Of a stretch of DNA of 64,000 nucleotides, positions 10,120 to 18,940 are shown piece by piece; the stretch's first letter is position 1, and each line of letters starts with the position of its first letter. Made by a program: the position numbers and the translations under genes. The notes below the pieces were generated by a model. It was not told the origin of the DNA, searched no databases, and was given only the letters and a program-made list of their open reading frames with translations. The DNA comes from an uncultured Collinsella sp. Its GTDB lineage: Bacteria; Actinomycetota; Coriobacteriia; Coriobacteriales; Coriobacteriaceae. The stretch spans positions 41,876 through 105,875 of the forward strand of contig UQPP01000003.1 of the NCBI GenBank assembly GCA_900543025.1, in the 5' to 3' direction.

Positions 10120-10512
10120 ATGGTTACCGTCGCGTTTTCGGAACTGCGCCAAAACCTTACGCAGGTGGCCGAAAGGGTTGCCAATGAGGGCGAGGAGGTT
10201 GTGGTCTTCAAGCGGAGCAAGCCGTTGTTCAAGATCGTGCCGCTCGACTATGAAGGTCCAGTTACGGTGGAATATGACGCTGCCCAGGAGCGTGGGGGCG
10301 CAAAACCGACGTGCGGCACGGGCAAGCCCAAGCGCGACGTGGGTACGATGTGGCATCCCAAGATCACCTGGAAGGAGATCCGTGAGATGCTCGCGGAGAA
10401 TGAGGACTACCAGGAGTATCTCGATATCGTGGCTAACATGCCAAAGGGAACGCCGCTCGATACGATGACGGTTGAAGATGAAAAGCGCGTCGCGAGGGAG
10501 CGCTACCTATGA
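10120..10512 (+). CDS. Phd/YefM-family antitoxin
   Basis: A 130-aa protein whose first 50 residues (VTVAFSELRQNLTQVAERV, then VVVFKRSKPLFKIVPL) are the Phd/YefM fold that dimerises, binds its own operator and places a C-terminal tail on the toxin. The remaining 80 residues are longer than usual and acidic/Lys-rich. GAGGAG lies 7 nt before ATG 10120. The last codons overlap the toxin start by 4 nt (ATGA), so translation is coupled. The palindromic promoter at 10053 fits autoregulation. Partner: the PIN-domain protein that follows. Confidence 0.87.
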   Translation: MVTVAFSELRQNLTQVAERVANEGEEVVVFKRSKPLFKIVPLDYEGPVTVEYDAAQERGGAKPTCGTGKPKRDVGTMWHPKITWKEIREMLAENEDYQEYLDIVANMPKGTPLDTMTVEDEKRVARERYL

Positions 10513-10931
10513 GGGCATTTCTCGATACCAATTTTCTGCTCGATTGCGTGCTGCCGGGCCGGCCGGAGCATGGGGCGGCGCAAACGACCAAGGGGCTCGT
10601 TGACGTGGGACTTATCGAGGGTGTTGTTTCGGCCTGCTCTCTCAAGGACGCGTACTACATTCTCACTAAACAGGCAGGCGAGGCGCGCGCCCGCGAGGTA
10701 GTGCGCGACTGTCTTAAGAGCTACTCGGTAGAGCCGCTCGACCAAGAAGCTTGTTTTACCTCCGCCTATTCCGATGAGCCGGACTTTGAGGACGGCTGTA
10801 TCCGTGCGATGGCCGAGCGTGCCGGCGTGGACTTTATCATCACGCGTGACCGCGCCGCTTTTGTGCGCTCGACCATCAAGACCTTCTCGCCTACAGAGTT
10901 CATCCGTGCGTTTCCGATTCCGGAGGAGTAA
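10509..10931 (+). CDS. PIN-domain toxin (VapC-like ribonuclease)
   Basis: A 140-aa PIN domain with acidic active-site residues: D6 in FLDTNFLLD, an acidic pair in DEPDFEDGC (about 95) and D in FIITRDRAAF (about 116). Proteins of this type cleave specific RNAs, often tRNAs, and are blocked by the cognate antitoxin. It overlaps the antitoxin by 4 nt. Catalytic acids look intact, so it is probably functional. A second, truncated toxin-antitoxin pair follows directly. Confidence 0.87.
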   Translation: MRAFLDTNFLLDCVLPGRPEHGAAQTTKGLVDVGLIEGVVSACSLKDAYYILTKQAGEARAREVVRDCLKSYSVEPLDQEACFTSAYSDEPDFEDGCIRAMAERAGVDFIITRDRAAFVRSTIKTFSPTEFIRAFPIPEE

Positions 10932-10992
10932 AACCGCCATATCGGGGATTGTCCCCGGCGTTTTGCGAGCTTGTTGGGAGGCTCCTGATCCA

Positions 10993-11184
10993 GTGACTGT
11001 TACAAAAAACGGCTATAGCAAATTTGTTGTACTTCGATCTGAAGACTATGACCTCATGGTTCAGGAACAGGCTAAGGCTCGTCTGATGGCTCGTATAGCT
11101 GTGGCCGAGCGGGAGCGTGCTGCTGGCACGGCGCGTGATGCCTTTGAGGCTCTCGATGACCTTGAGGCAAAATATGGCCTATAA
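10993..11184 (+). pseudogene. N-terminally truncated YefM-type antitoxin
   Basis: From a possible GTG at 10993 this encodes 63 residues (VTVTKNGYSKFVVLRSEDYD followed by a helical, Arg/Glu-rich tail) that match the middle and end of YefM-type antitoxins. The first 30 or so residues of the family are missing, and the only Shine-Dalgarno-like GGGAGG is about 13 nt away. It overlaps the start of a truncated toxin frame. Probably a decayed antitoxin, though a short tail peptide could still be made. Confidence 0.6.
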
Positions 11185-11269
11185 CGTCAAGATTCTGCCT
11201 TCAGCCGAACGTTATCTAGGCAGTTCTTATCTGAACGGGGCAACGGGCACCGTGATCTGCGTCACGTAG
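11174..11269 (+). pseudogene. Truncated RelE/ParE-type toxin remnant
   Basis: ATG 11174 overlaps the antitoxin stop by 11 nt. It gives MAYNVKILPSAERYL, the usual opening of RelE/ParE toxins, then runs into sequence antisense to the MerR-family 3' end and stops at 11269. The break marks a recombination junction. About 70 residues of the toxin, including its active site, are absent. Confidence 0.6.
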
Positions 11270-12075
11270 GTCGCCGGGTCGTCGCTGATGATGTCGTCGA
11301 TGAGGGCAATCTCGCGTGAGGGACCGGCGGGTGTCAGGCCGTGCTCGCGCATATAGCCGAGCAACTGCTTATAGCGCGGGTCCGCTTGCCCGTGCGTGCC
11401 GCGAAAGCTCATGGTCAGGCAGCGCGCGGCGGGCCGCACCTCGATATCGCCCAGGTATTCATCGGTGTCATCGAGCAGCAGAAAGACTTCGTCGTAGCCG
11501 TCAAAGTCGCCGCCGGCCAGGCGCTCGGCGCTAATCCCAACGCCCAAGTTGCCCAGAAAGACAAAGGTCTCGTGTTGCCCCTTCTGCAGTTGACGAATTT
11601 GCCACTCCAACGCATAGGCGTCGGTAGGGTTGACGCGTTCGCGCAACACGGCGCAGCGAAGCTCGGGCGCATCGATTGTGCAAATGGTATCGAGCTCGGT
11701 GTTCAAGGCATCATGCAGTAGAGCAAGTCGGTTATCGATCTTGCGCGACACGCGCTCCAACTCGCGTCGCTTGCGCTCGATGAGCTCCTGCTGCTGAGCC
11801 AGCTGCCGCTGCATGAGGTCTACATCGCGCGTGGTCACAAACTCACGGATCTGCGCTAGCGGCAGGTCGAGAACACGCAGGTGACTGATGGTGTTGAGGG
11901 TGGAGGGCTGCCGCGATCCGTAGTAGCGGTATCCACTCGCCGGATCGATGTGCGCCGGGTCCAGCAAGCCCATCTGCTCGTAATGGCGCAGCGTGCCCAC
12001 GCTCAGGTTAAACAGGCGCGCCACCTCGCCAATACGGAGCAGGCCCTCGGTATGTTCGGTTGGCGAGTCGGTCAT
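11227..12075 (-). CDS. MerR-family regulator with GyrI-like effector domain
   Basis: A 282-aa protein. The winged helix (about 12-80, LRIGEVARLFNLSVGTLRHY) is followed by a coiled-coil dimer helix (85-125) and a C-terminal GyrI-like/BmrR-type ligand domain (about 140-282). Such proteins sense bulky or cationic drugs and twist an over-long promoter spacer into an active form. It lies 56 nt downstream of the MATE exporter on the same strand, so the two probably form an operon. A MerR-type palindrome sits upstream of that operon at 13526. It likely controls the exporter in response to a drug-like ligand. Confidence 0.85.
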   Translation of the reverse strand: MTDSPTEHTEGLLRIGEVARLFNLSVGTLRHYEQMGLLDPAHIDPASGYRYYGSRQPSTLNTISHLRVLDLPLAQIREFVTTRDVDLMQRQLAQQQELIERKRRELERVSRKIDNRLALLHDALNTELDTICTIDAPELRCAVLRERVNPTDAYALEWQIRQLQKGQHETFVFLGNLGVGISAERLAGGDFDGYDEVFLLLDDTDEYLGDIEVRPAARCLTMSFRGTHGQADPRYKQLLGYMREHGLTPAGPSREIALIDDIISDDPATYVTQITVPVAPFR

Positions 12076-12131
12076 GGGACCGCTCCTTTCGGTAAAAAGC
12101 AGAGGAGGGGAGCCAGGTTCGCGTTACCTCG

Positions 12132-13478
12132 CTACGCCATCAGTTTGTCAAAAGCTCCGCGGCGGTTGAGCACGGTAAACGCGACAACACAGATGACTGC
12201 CGACAAAATCGATCCGCACGGCGAAGCGATGCCCATGGGAAACAGCGTGTCGGAATAGGCGTTCGACAGCAGCCACGCGCCCGGCACGCGAATGAGCGCC
12301 ACTGCCAGCACGTTGTGCGCAAAGCCGATGTAGCTCTTGCCGTATGCAGCGAAAAAGCCGCTAAAGCAAATGTGGATGCCGGCAAAAATCGCGTCGAAAA
12401 TGTAGCTGCGCATATAGCCGGTGCCGGCGGCGACCACCGCGGCGTCCTTGGCAAAAAAGCCGATAAACGCCGGCGCCACCAGCCACATCAGCGCCGTGAT
12501 CAGGCAGCCATACACTACCGAGATTGTCATGGCATCTTTGAGCACCTGACGTGCACGATCGCCCTTGCCCGCGCCGGCGTTTTGCGCCGTGAGCGCGCTG
12601 ACGGTGGCACCCATGGAACTCGGCACAATGAACAAAAAGCTGATCATCTTCTCGACCAGGCCTACGGCAGCGGCATCGACCAGGCCGCGATGGTTGGCGA
12701 TGACGGTGATAAACATAAACGCCACCTGGATGCAGCCGTCCTGCACGGCCACGGGCACGCCGATCTTAAGAATGCTGCCGAGCACCTCGGGCTGGGGGCG
12801 CAGGTCGCTGCGCTTAACGTGGATGTTCGTGCGACGGCTCTTGAGCCACACGAGCGCGAGGGCAACGCTAGCCGTCTGGGCGGTTACCGTGCCGAGCGCC
12901 GCGCCCACGGGGCCGAGCCCCATGTGCCCGATAAACAGAAAGTCGAGCGCGATATTAATGATGCATGCCACGCCAATCACGTACATGGGCGAGCGCGAAT
13001 CGCCCAGGCCGCGAAAGATGGCCGAGAGGATGTTGTATGCGGCGATAAACGGAATGCCTACAAAGCAGATGCGCAGGTAGGCGGCAGTGCCTTCGACCGC
13101 TTCGGCCGGCGTGCCAATGAGCGCCACGATCTGCGGGCACAGTGCGAGCAGGACAACGGCCAGCACCACCGAGACGCCCATAAACAGCGTGATAGTGTTG
13201 CCGATGGCGGTCTCGGCGCGGTCGAAGCGGCGCGAGCCTACGGCGTGGCCGACGATGACCGTCGTTCCCATGGCCAGGCCCACGAGCGTCACGGTAATGA
13301 TATAGAGCGTCTGCGCGCCATTGCCCACGGCGGTGATGCCGGCAGCGCCGCTAAACTGCCCCATCATGTACAGGTCGGCCATGCCGTAGAGCATCTGCAA
13401 AAAGTACGAGAGCATATAGGGCAGGGCAAAGACGGCGATGGTCTTGAGGACATTGCCGCGAGTGAGGTCGTGTTCCAT
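12132..13478 (-). CDS. MATE-family multidrug exporter
   Basis: A 448-aa inner-membrane protein with about 12 hydrophobic segments in two MatE repeats (roughly 10-220 and 235-440). The opening LTRGNVLKTIAVFALPYMLS and the MADLYMMGQF segment are typical of the DinF/NorM-type branch. These export drugs or metabolites by H+ or Na+ antiport. It is the first gene of an operon with the MerR regulator. Its promoter region faces the divergent ABC exporter pair beginning at 13738, so this is an exporter-rich neighbourhood. Confidence 0.9.
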   Translation of the reverse strand: MEHDLTRGNVLKTIAVFALPYMLSYFLQMLYGMADLYMMGQFSGAAGITAVGNGAQTLYIITVTLVGLAMGTTVIVGHAVGSRRFDRAETAIGNTITLFMGVSVVLAVVLLALCPQIVALIGTPAEAVEGTAAYLRICFVGIPFIAAYNILSAIFRGLGDSRSPMYVIGVACIINIALDFLFIGHMGLGPVGAALGTVTAQTASVALALVWLKSRRTNIHVKRSDLRPQPEVLGSILKIGVPVAVQDGCIQVAFMFITVIANHRGLVDAAAVGLVEKMISFLFIVPSSMGATVSALTAQNAGAGKGDRARQVLKDAMTISVVYGCLITALMWLVAPAFIGFFAKDAAVVAAGTGYMRSYIFDAIFAGIHICFSGFFAAYGKSYIGFAHNVLAVALIRVPGAWLLSNAYSDTLFPMGIASPCGSILSAVICVVAFTVLNRRGAFDKLMA

Positions 13479-13518
13479 GGGCGGGGCTTTCTGGCTTGGT
13501 TCGTTTAGCTACCAGTGT

Positions 13519-13549
13519 AGTGAAAACCCTACAACGATTGTAGAGTCAA
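13519..13549 (-). promoter_or_regulatory. MerR-type promoter/operator for the MATE operon
   Basis: On the minus strand, TTGACT (-35, 13544-13549) is followed by a 19-nt spacer carrying the palindrome CTACAA-N3-TTGTAG (13529-13543) and TTCACT as a weak -10. A 19-bp spacer with a central dyad is the MerR-family activation design. Confidence 0.55.
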
Positions 13550-13585
13550 GGTTTGTGTCGGCAGTGGAGCGAAAAAAGTCGCGCG

Positions 13586-13697
13586 CACCATTATTCCGAG
13601 TGAATATGGACACACGTCACGAGAACTCGCCGCCGGCGCTAACCTTGCAGAAAACGATTTCGGAATACTTGACACCATTATTCGGCGCGCAATAATA
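13586..13697 (+). promoter_or_regulatory. Promoter with direct repeats upstream of the ABC pair
   Basis: TTGACA (13669-13674), a 17-nt spacer and ATAATA (13692-13697) form a strong sigma70-like promoter. CACCATTATTCCG (13586) and CACCATTATTCGG (13673) are near-identical direct repeats; the second lies inside the promoter spacer. This suggests a regulator site. Confidence 0.55.
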
Positions 13698-13737
13698 CGT
13701 GCGTTTGCGAACAACGTTTGATGGGGGTTGAACCTGC

Positions 13738-15567
13738 GTGCGCAATCTCAAAATACTGTTTTCCTATCTAGGGGCATACCGTCGCGATGCCATCCTCGGC
13801 GTGTTCTTTGTGTCGGTCGAGACGATACTCGAGCTGTTTATCCCGGTCATCATGGCCAACATCATCGATGTGGGCGTGCCTGCGGGTGATATCAACTACA
13901 TGCTGCTGCAGGGCGCGTACATGTTGGTGTGCGCTGCGCTTTCGCTGGTACTGGGCTTGGGTTATGCCCACACGTCCGCCCGCGTTGCATCGGGCCTAGG
14001 CGCTAACCTGCGCGAGGCCGAGTACAAAAAGATTCAGACACTCGCTTTTGGTAACCTGGACAACTACGACGCCAGCTCGCTCGTCACCCGCATGACCACG
14101 GACATCACCGTTATCCAAAATGCTGTGGGCAACGGCTTTCGCCCTATGGTGCGCGGCCCGGTGACGCTTATCGTCGGCCTTATCTACGCGCTGATGCTGT
14201 CGCGCCCGCTCGCTACCGTCTTTGCGATCATCTTGCCCGTGCTGGCAATCGTGCTGGGCGTCATCACCTATCGCGTCAGTCCGCTCTACCGCCAACTCCA
14301 GACCTCGATGGACCACCTCAACGGCGTGGTGCAAGAGGACCTTACCGCCGTGCGCGCCGTGAAGGCTTACGTGCGAGCCGAGCACGAGTGCGACAAGTTC
14401 GACACCGTCAATACCGAGCTCGCCGGCACGGCGACCAAGACCTTCGGCACCGCCGTGCTCAACCTGCCGGTGTTCCAACTCTCGATGTACGTGGCTGCGC
14501 TCTCTATCCTGTGGATTGGCGGCCGCATGATCATCGAAGGTCGCTTGGGCGTGGGCTCGCTCACGGGCTTTATGAGCTACGTACTGCTGATCATGAACTC
14601 GCTCATGATGATTTCCAACGTGTTTTTGCTGCTCACGCGCGCTCTCACAAGCGTGGGCCGTATCGCAGAGGTGCTCGATGAAGAGCCCTTTATCGCCAAT
14701 CCTGCGGGAGACCTCGCGACTGCGGTGCCAGCGGACGGCAGTATCGAGTTTCGCGACGTTTCCTTTAAATACCGCGCGGATGCAGCCGAGGATGTGCTCG
14801 AGCATATCGACCTTCGCATCGAGAGCGGCTCGACGGTGGGCATCCTCGGCGGCACGGGCTCGGGCAAGAGCTCGCTTGTGCAGCTGATTGCGCGCCTGTA
14901 CGACGCCACCGAGGGCGTCGTACTTGTGGGCGGACACGACGTGCACGACTACGACCTGGTCGCCTTGCGCGACGCCGTGGGCATTGTGCTGCAAAAGAAC
15001 GTGTTGTTCACGGGCACCGTGCGCGAGAACCTGCAGTGGGGCAATCCGCAGGCGTCGGACGATGAGCTCCTCGCGGCTTGCCGCGCAGCGTGCGTGGACG
15101 AGTTCCTTGATCGCATCGGCGGGCTGGACGGCGAGTTGGGTCAAGGTGGCGCCGGTGTTTCGGGTGGCCAGAAGCAACGCCTGTGCATCGCGCGCACGCT
15201 GCTCAAGCACCCGCGCGTGCTCATTTTTGATGACTCCACCAGCGCGGTCGATATGGCGACCGACGCTAAGATTCGCGAGCACATCGCCCGGATTTCCGAT
15301 ACGACCGTGCTCATCATTGCCCAGCGCATCGCGAGCGTCATGGATGCCGATCGCATTGTGGTGTTGGACGACGGTCGTGTCCACGGCGTGGGCACGCACG
15401 AGGAATTGCTGGCGGGCGACAACATATACCAGGAGATTTACGCCTCGCAGATGGAGTTTGCGGGGGACGCGGACGCCGGCGACGGCAGCGACGATGGCTG
15501 CGCGAATGACCCGTTTTCCTCCGTCGCATGCGGATCACCCTTGGAAGGGGGTGAGCGCCATGCCTAA
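13738..15567 (+). CDS. ABC exporter half-transporter A (degenerate ATPase site)
   Basis: A 609-aa protein with a six-helix exporter membrane domain (about 15-300) and an ATPase domain (about 335-575). The Walker A is GGTGSGKSS and the signature VSGGQKQRL. The Walker B reads LIFDDSTSAVD, with Asp where the catalytic Glu normally stands. In heterodimeric exporters such as BmrCD or TM287/288 one subunit carries exactly this change. GTG 13738 is the start. It overlaps the next gene by 8 nt. Substrate is unknown; drugs or peptides are usual. Confidence 0.9.
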   Translation: MRNLKILFSYLGAYRRDAILGVFFVSVETILELFIPVIMANIIDVGVPAGDINYMLLQGAYMLVCAALSLVLGLGYAHTSARVASGLGANLREAEYKKIQTLAFGNLDNYDASSLVTRMTTDITVIQNAVGNGFRPMVRGPVTLIVGLIYALMLSRPLATVFAIILPVLAIVLGVITYRVSPLYRQLQTSMDHLNGVVQEDLTAVRAVKAYVRAEHECDKFDTVNTELAGTATKTFGTAVLNLPVFQLSMYVAALSILWIGGRMIIEGRLGVGSLTGFMSYVLLIMNSLMMISNVFLLLTRALTSVGRIAEVLDEEPFIANPAGDLATAVPADGSIEFRDVSFKYRADAAEDVLEHIDLRIESGSTVGILGGTGSGKSSLVQLIARLYDATEGVVLVGGHDVHDYDLVALRDAVGIVLQKNVLFTGTVRENLQWGNPQASDDELLAACRAACVDEFLDRIGGLDGELGQGGAGVSGGQKQRLCIARTLLKHPRVLIFDDSTSAVDMATDAKIREHIARISDTTVLIIAQRIASVMDADRIVVLDDGRVHGVGTHEELLAGDNIYQEIYASQMEFAGDADAGDGSDDGCANDPFSSVACGSPLEGGERHA

Positions 15568-17458
15568 GACCGCAGCCCAAGCACGCCCGGCCGACCTCAA
15601 GCACACCGTGCGCCGCTTGCTCTCCTACATGGGACATGCCAAGTTCTCGTTGCTCGCGGTGGGCGCGCTCGCCTCCGTCGCCGCCATCGCGAGCCTCGTC
15701 GGCACCTACATGGTGCGTCCCATCGTTAACGGTTTGGCCACGGGCGGGGAGGAACTGCTTACCAAGCAGGTCATCCTGACGGCGATCATCTACGCCGCGG
15801 GCGTGCTCTCGGCCCTGGGTTACTCGCAGGTTATGGTGCGCGCGGCCCAACGCGTGGTGTCCGATATTCGCCGCGACCTGTTCGCGCACATCCAGACGCT
15901 GCCGCTCAGTTTTTTTGACAGCACACGCTCGGGCGACATCATGAGCTTTTTCACCAACGACGTCGACACCGTCTCCGAGGCGCTCAACAACAGCTTTGCC
16001 AACGTGATTCAGGCCGCCATTCAGGTTGTGGGCACCACGGCAATGCTCATCATCCTTAACTGGCGGCTCACGATTATCACGCTCGTGTGCGATGTGGCCA
16101 TTGTGCTGTATGCGCGCTACTCGGGCGCGCGTTCTAAGCGCTTCTTTGCCGCCCAGCAGGCATCGCTTGGCGACCTGGACGGATATATCGAAGAGATGGT
16201 CTCGGGCCAAAAGGTCATCAAGGTCTTTAACCGCGAGGCAGCGAATGTCGCCGGCTTTGCTTGTCGCAACGACGAGCTTCGTCGTACCGGCACCGCCGCC
16301 GTGAGCTATGCCAACTCCATGGTGCCCATGACCGTCGTAATTGGCTACGTCAACTATGCCATCGTCGCCGTGGCGGGCGGCATGCTCTGCATCAAGGGGC
16401 TCGCCGACGTAGGTGCGCTTGCAAGCTACCTGGTCTTTGTGCGCCAGGCCGCCATGCCCATCAATCAGTTTACGCAGCTGGGCAACTTCTTGCTCAATGC
16501 GTTGGCCGGCGCCGAGCGCTTGTTTGCCGCCATGGATCTTGAACCCGAGGCGGACGAGGGCCGCGTGGAGCTGGTGCAGACGGGTGACGCCGCGTGGGCG
16601 TGGAAGATTCCCGAGGGCCAGGGCGTGGGCGCGTACGGACACTTGCATGATGTGGCGGCCGTTGATGAGTCGGGCTATGCGGTGGCTTCCGATGGTACCG
16701 AGCTCACGTGCGGCTTGGTCCCGCTTGCCGGCGACGTGCGCTTCCATGCCGTGGACTTTTCCTACGTGCCGGGCACCCGTGTGCTCACGGACCTCAACCT
16801 GTTTGCCAAGCCGGGGCAAAAGATCGCGTTTGTGGGCTCGACGGGTGCTGGAAAGACGACCATCACCAACCTCATCAACCGCTTCTACGAGGTCGATGAC
16901 GGCGAGATCACGTACGACGGCATCGACGTCAAGCACATTGCCAAGGCCAGCTTGCGCGGATCGCTCGGCATTGTGCTGCAGGACACGCACCTGTTTAGCG
17001 GCACCATTGCGCAGAACATCCGCTTTGGCAAGCTCGACGCGACCGACGAGGAGGTGCGCGCCGCTGCCGAGGCAGCCTGCGCCGACTCGTTTATCCGCCG
17101 CTTGCCGCAGGGCTATGACACGCTCGTGACCGCGGACGGTGCCAACCTGTCGCAGGGCCAGCGCCAGCTGCTCGCCATCGCGCGCGTGGCCGTCGCCGAC
17201 CCGCCGGTGCTCATCCTGGACGAGGCCACTTCGAGCATCGACACGCGTACCGAAAAGCTCATCGAGCGCGGTATGGACCGCATCATGCGCGGCCGCACCA
17301 CCTTTGTGATCGCGCACCGCCTGTCCACCGTCCGCGACGCCGACGCCATCATGGTCCTCGAACACGGCCGCATCATCGAGCGCGGCACGCACGAAGAGCT
17401 GCTCGCCCAGCACGGCGAGTACTGGCAGCTGACGCATGGCTTAAAAGAGTTGGATTAA
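15560..17458 (+). CDS. ABC exporter half-transporter B
   Basis: A 632-aa partner of the preceding subunit: membrane domain about 20-330, an insert of about 60 residues before the ATPase (Ala/Gly/acidic, 355-410), then Walker A GSTGAGKTT, signature LSQGQRQLL (Gln replaces the usual Gly) and Walker B LILDEATSSID with the catalytic Glu intact. The consensus ATPase site is thus formed with this subunit's Walker B. ATG 15560 has GGAAGGGGGTGAG upstream and lies inside the end of gene A, so the pair is translationally coupled. The frame also runs open upstream of 15560, but that part is a shadow of gene A. Confidence 0.9.
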   Translation: MPKTAAQARPADLKHTVRRLLSYMGHAKFSLLAVGALASVAAIASLVGTYMVRPIVNGLATGGEELLTKQVILTAIIYAAGVLSALGYSQVMVRAAQRVVSDIRRDLFAHIQTLPLSFFDSTRSGDIMSFFTNDVDTVSEALNNSFANVIQAAIQVVGTTAMLIILNWRLTIITLVCDVAIVLYARYSGARSKRFFAAQQASLGDLDGYIEEMVSGQKVIKVFNREAANVAGFACRNDELRRTGTAAVSYANSMVPMTVVIGYVNYAIVAVAGGMLCIKGLADVGALASYLVFVRQAAMPINQFTQLGNFLLNALAGAERLFAAMDLEPEADEGRVELVQTGDAAWAWKIPEGQGVGAYGHLHDVAAVDESGYAVASDGTELTCGLVPLAGDVRFHAVDFSYVPGTRVLTDLNLFAKPGQKIAFVGSTGAGKTTITNLINRFYEVDDGEITYDGIDVKHIAKASLRGSLGIVLQDTHLFSGTIAQNIRFGKLDATDEEVRAAAEAACADSFIRRLPQGYDTLVTADGANLSQGQRQLLAIARVAVADPPVLILDEATSSIDTRTEKLIERGMDRIMRGRTTFVIAHRLSTVRDADAIMVLEHGRIIERGTHEELLAQHGEYWQLTHGLKELD

Positions 17459-17505
17459 CCCGTTCGAGCACGATGCTTTGGTCCTCCGTGCCCGTACCTC
17501 GCCTC

Positions 17506-17569
17506 AAACCATCACAACATTCGACGTTTTTGCCAAAATCGGGAAAAGCACCAAATGTTGTGATGGTTT
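17506..17569. repeat. Dispersed palindrome family 2, copy 1
   Basis: The left arm AAACCATCACAACATTCGACG and the right arm AATGTTGTGATGGTTT are complementary around a partly conserved centre (CCAAAATCGGGAAAAGCA). Copies recur at 18748 and 22852. Copies 1 and 2 bracket the gene at 17670. Confidence 0.85.
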
Positions 17570-17669
17570 TTCTGCCACTCGAACGGGTGGAATCGCTTTC
17601 TTGCGCACGAAGGCGTGCGGACCCGTGGGCAGGGGAATAAGGTGGTTATCCGACTCCATTGGAGGGCTC

Positions 17670-18707
17670 ATGGACCTGCCGATCGTCCTGTCCCATAAGA
17701 CTGCCTGGCTGTACCACAACGTGGCGCGCCCGTCCGAGCCGCTCTCGCGAGCAAGCAGTCTATACGATGAGGACTCGCTTGCTAACGAGACGGAGCCGAC
17801 CGCGGGCCTGCCCAAATTGGGGCTCGATGCCAAGGGGCTGAGGGCTTCAACGGCAGTTGGGATCGTTGCCGACTATCTGGTTTCTCTTGGTATTCCACGA
17901 GAAGAGCTCGATCATATCGATACGCTCGTCAACTTCGATTTTGAGCGCTCGACGCCGGCTGGATTTAGGTGCCACGTGTTTGGAGCGCCGGTACCTCCAG
18001 GCCATCTTATCGAGATGGCAGAGGGCCTTCTGGTGGTTGATGAGGTCATGTGCTTTGTCCAAGCGGGTTCGTGGATGAGCGAGCCCGAGCAGCTGGAATA
18101 TGGCTACGAAATCTGCGCCCGATACCATTTGAATCATCTGTCGACAGGCGATTATATCGAGATGGGGCAGAGGTATACCGTCGCCGACTTGATTGCTTAT
18201 TGCAATGAGAACCGATCTCGTCAGGGGGCCATACGCGCGGCCGCCGTGCTCAAGCGCGTGCGCGATGGCGCGCGGTCGCCCATGGAGACGGCCACCGCAA
18301 TCATGGTCGTAGCAAAGCGTTCCCAGGGAGGGCTGGGATACGCCAAGATCGAGCTCAACCATCGGGTCGATGTTCCCAATGAGTTCAAGTATCTCGCAAA
18401 GGTCGGATATTTCGAGATTGACGTATATGCGCCTGCGAGCGGTACGGGGATCGAATACAACGGCTCGGACCATCTTGATAAACAGCGCAGCGCGTCGGAC
18501 GCGGAGCGTATGACCGTACTGAGCGCGCTGGGCTTTAGGATGATCGTCCTCACCGGGACTCATTTTGCCCACCAGCTGCAATTGCACCGGGCGATGAACG
18601 CCATCGCGCTCGCTATGGGTCTCAAGTGCGACCGAAGCGAAGCGTTCCAAAAGCGGCAGAACGACCTGCGAGAATTCGTGATTCGGCACTGGGACGGCGG
18701 CCTTTAG
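17670..18707 (+). CDS. Uncharacterised protein with nuclease-like C-terminus
   Basis: A 345-aa protein I do not recognise by name. The C-terminal third (about 240-320) has EIDVYAP, then GIEYNGSDHLD, then DAERMTVLSALGFRMIVLTG. This order (acid, E-x-N-G, H, D-x-x-R, and a strand with a final aromatic/His) resembles the DUF559/Vsr-like PD-(D/E)XK endonuclease fold. The N-terminal half has no clear motif. GGAGGG precedes ATG 17670. The gene stands alone between two copies of palindrome family 2, as if carried as a cassette. Nuclease activity is inference from pattern only; a defence or antitoxin-like (AbiEi-associated) role is possible. Confidence 0.6.
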   Translation: MDLPIVLSHKTAWLYHNVARPSEPLSRASSLYDEDSLANETEPTAGLPKLGLDAKGLRASTAVGIVADYLVSLGIPREELDHIDTLVNFDFERSTPAGFRCHVFGAPVPPGHLIEMAEGLLVVDEVMCFVQAGSWMSEPEQLEYGYEICARYHLNHLSTGDYIEMGQRYTVADLIAYCNENRSRQGAIRAAAVLKRVRDGARSPMETATAIMVVAKRSQGGLGYAKIELNHRVDVPNEFKYLAKVGYFEIDVYAPASGTGIEYNGSDHLDKQRSASDAERMTVLSALGFRMIVLTGTHFAHQLQLHRAMNAIALAMGLKCDRSEAFQKRQNDLREFVIRHWDGGL

Positions 18708-18747
18708 GGACGCTTTGGTCCTTCTACGGGGTGCCGTGGGTAGGCAG

Positions 18748-18810
18748 ACCATCACAACATTCGACGTTTTTCACCAAAATCGGGAAAAGCATCGAATGTT
18801 GTGATGGTTT
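18748..18810. repeat. Dispersed palindrome family 2, copy 2
   Basis: ACCATCACAACATTCG and CGAATGTTGTGATGGT are perfect 16-nt arms; the centre is nearly identical to that of copy 1. Confidence 0.88.
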
Positions 18811-18940
18811 GTGCTGAGGATGGGCTTGGAAAGTCCGTTTTGCTCGAAGCGACCTGTCCTGTCGTACGGGTGTCGGCATGATTCTCTCGTGGGGTATTAT
18901 GTTTTCCGAAGAATAAAACGCCGCGTGAGGGGAGGGCTGC

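Noticed and set aside
14888..15559. An N-terminal extension of ABC subunit B
   Set aside because: It is a shifted frame of subunit A; a good RBS and the family start lie at 15560.
15338..17437. A 699-codon minus-strand frame
   Set aside because: Antisense to ABC subunit B, which has all expected motifs.
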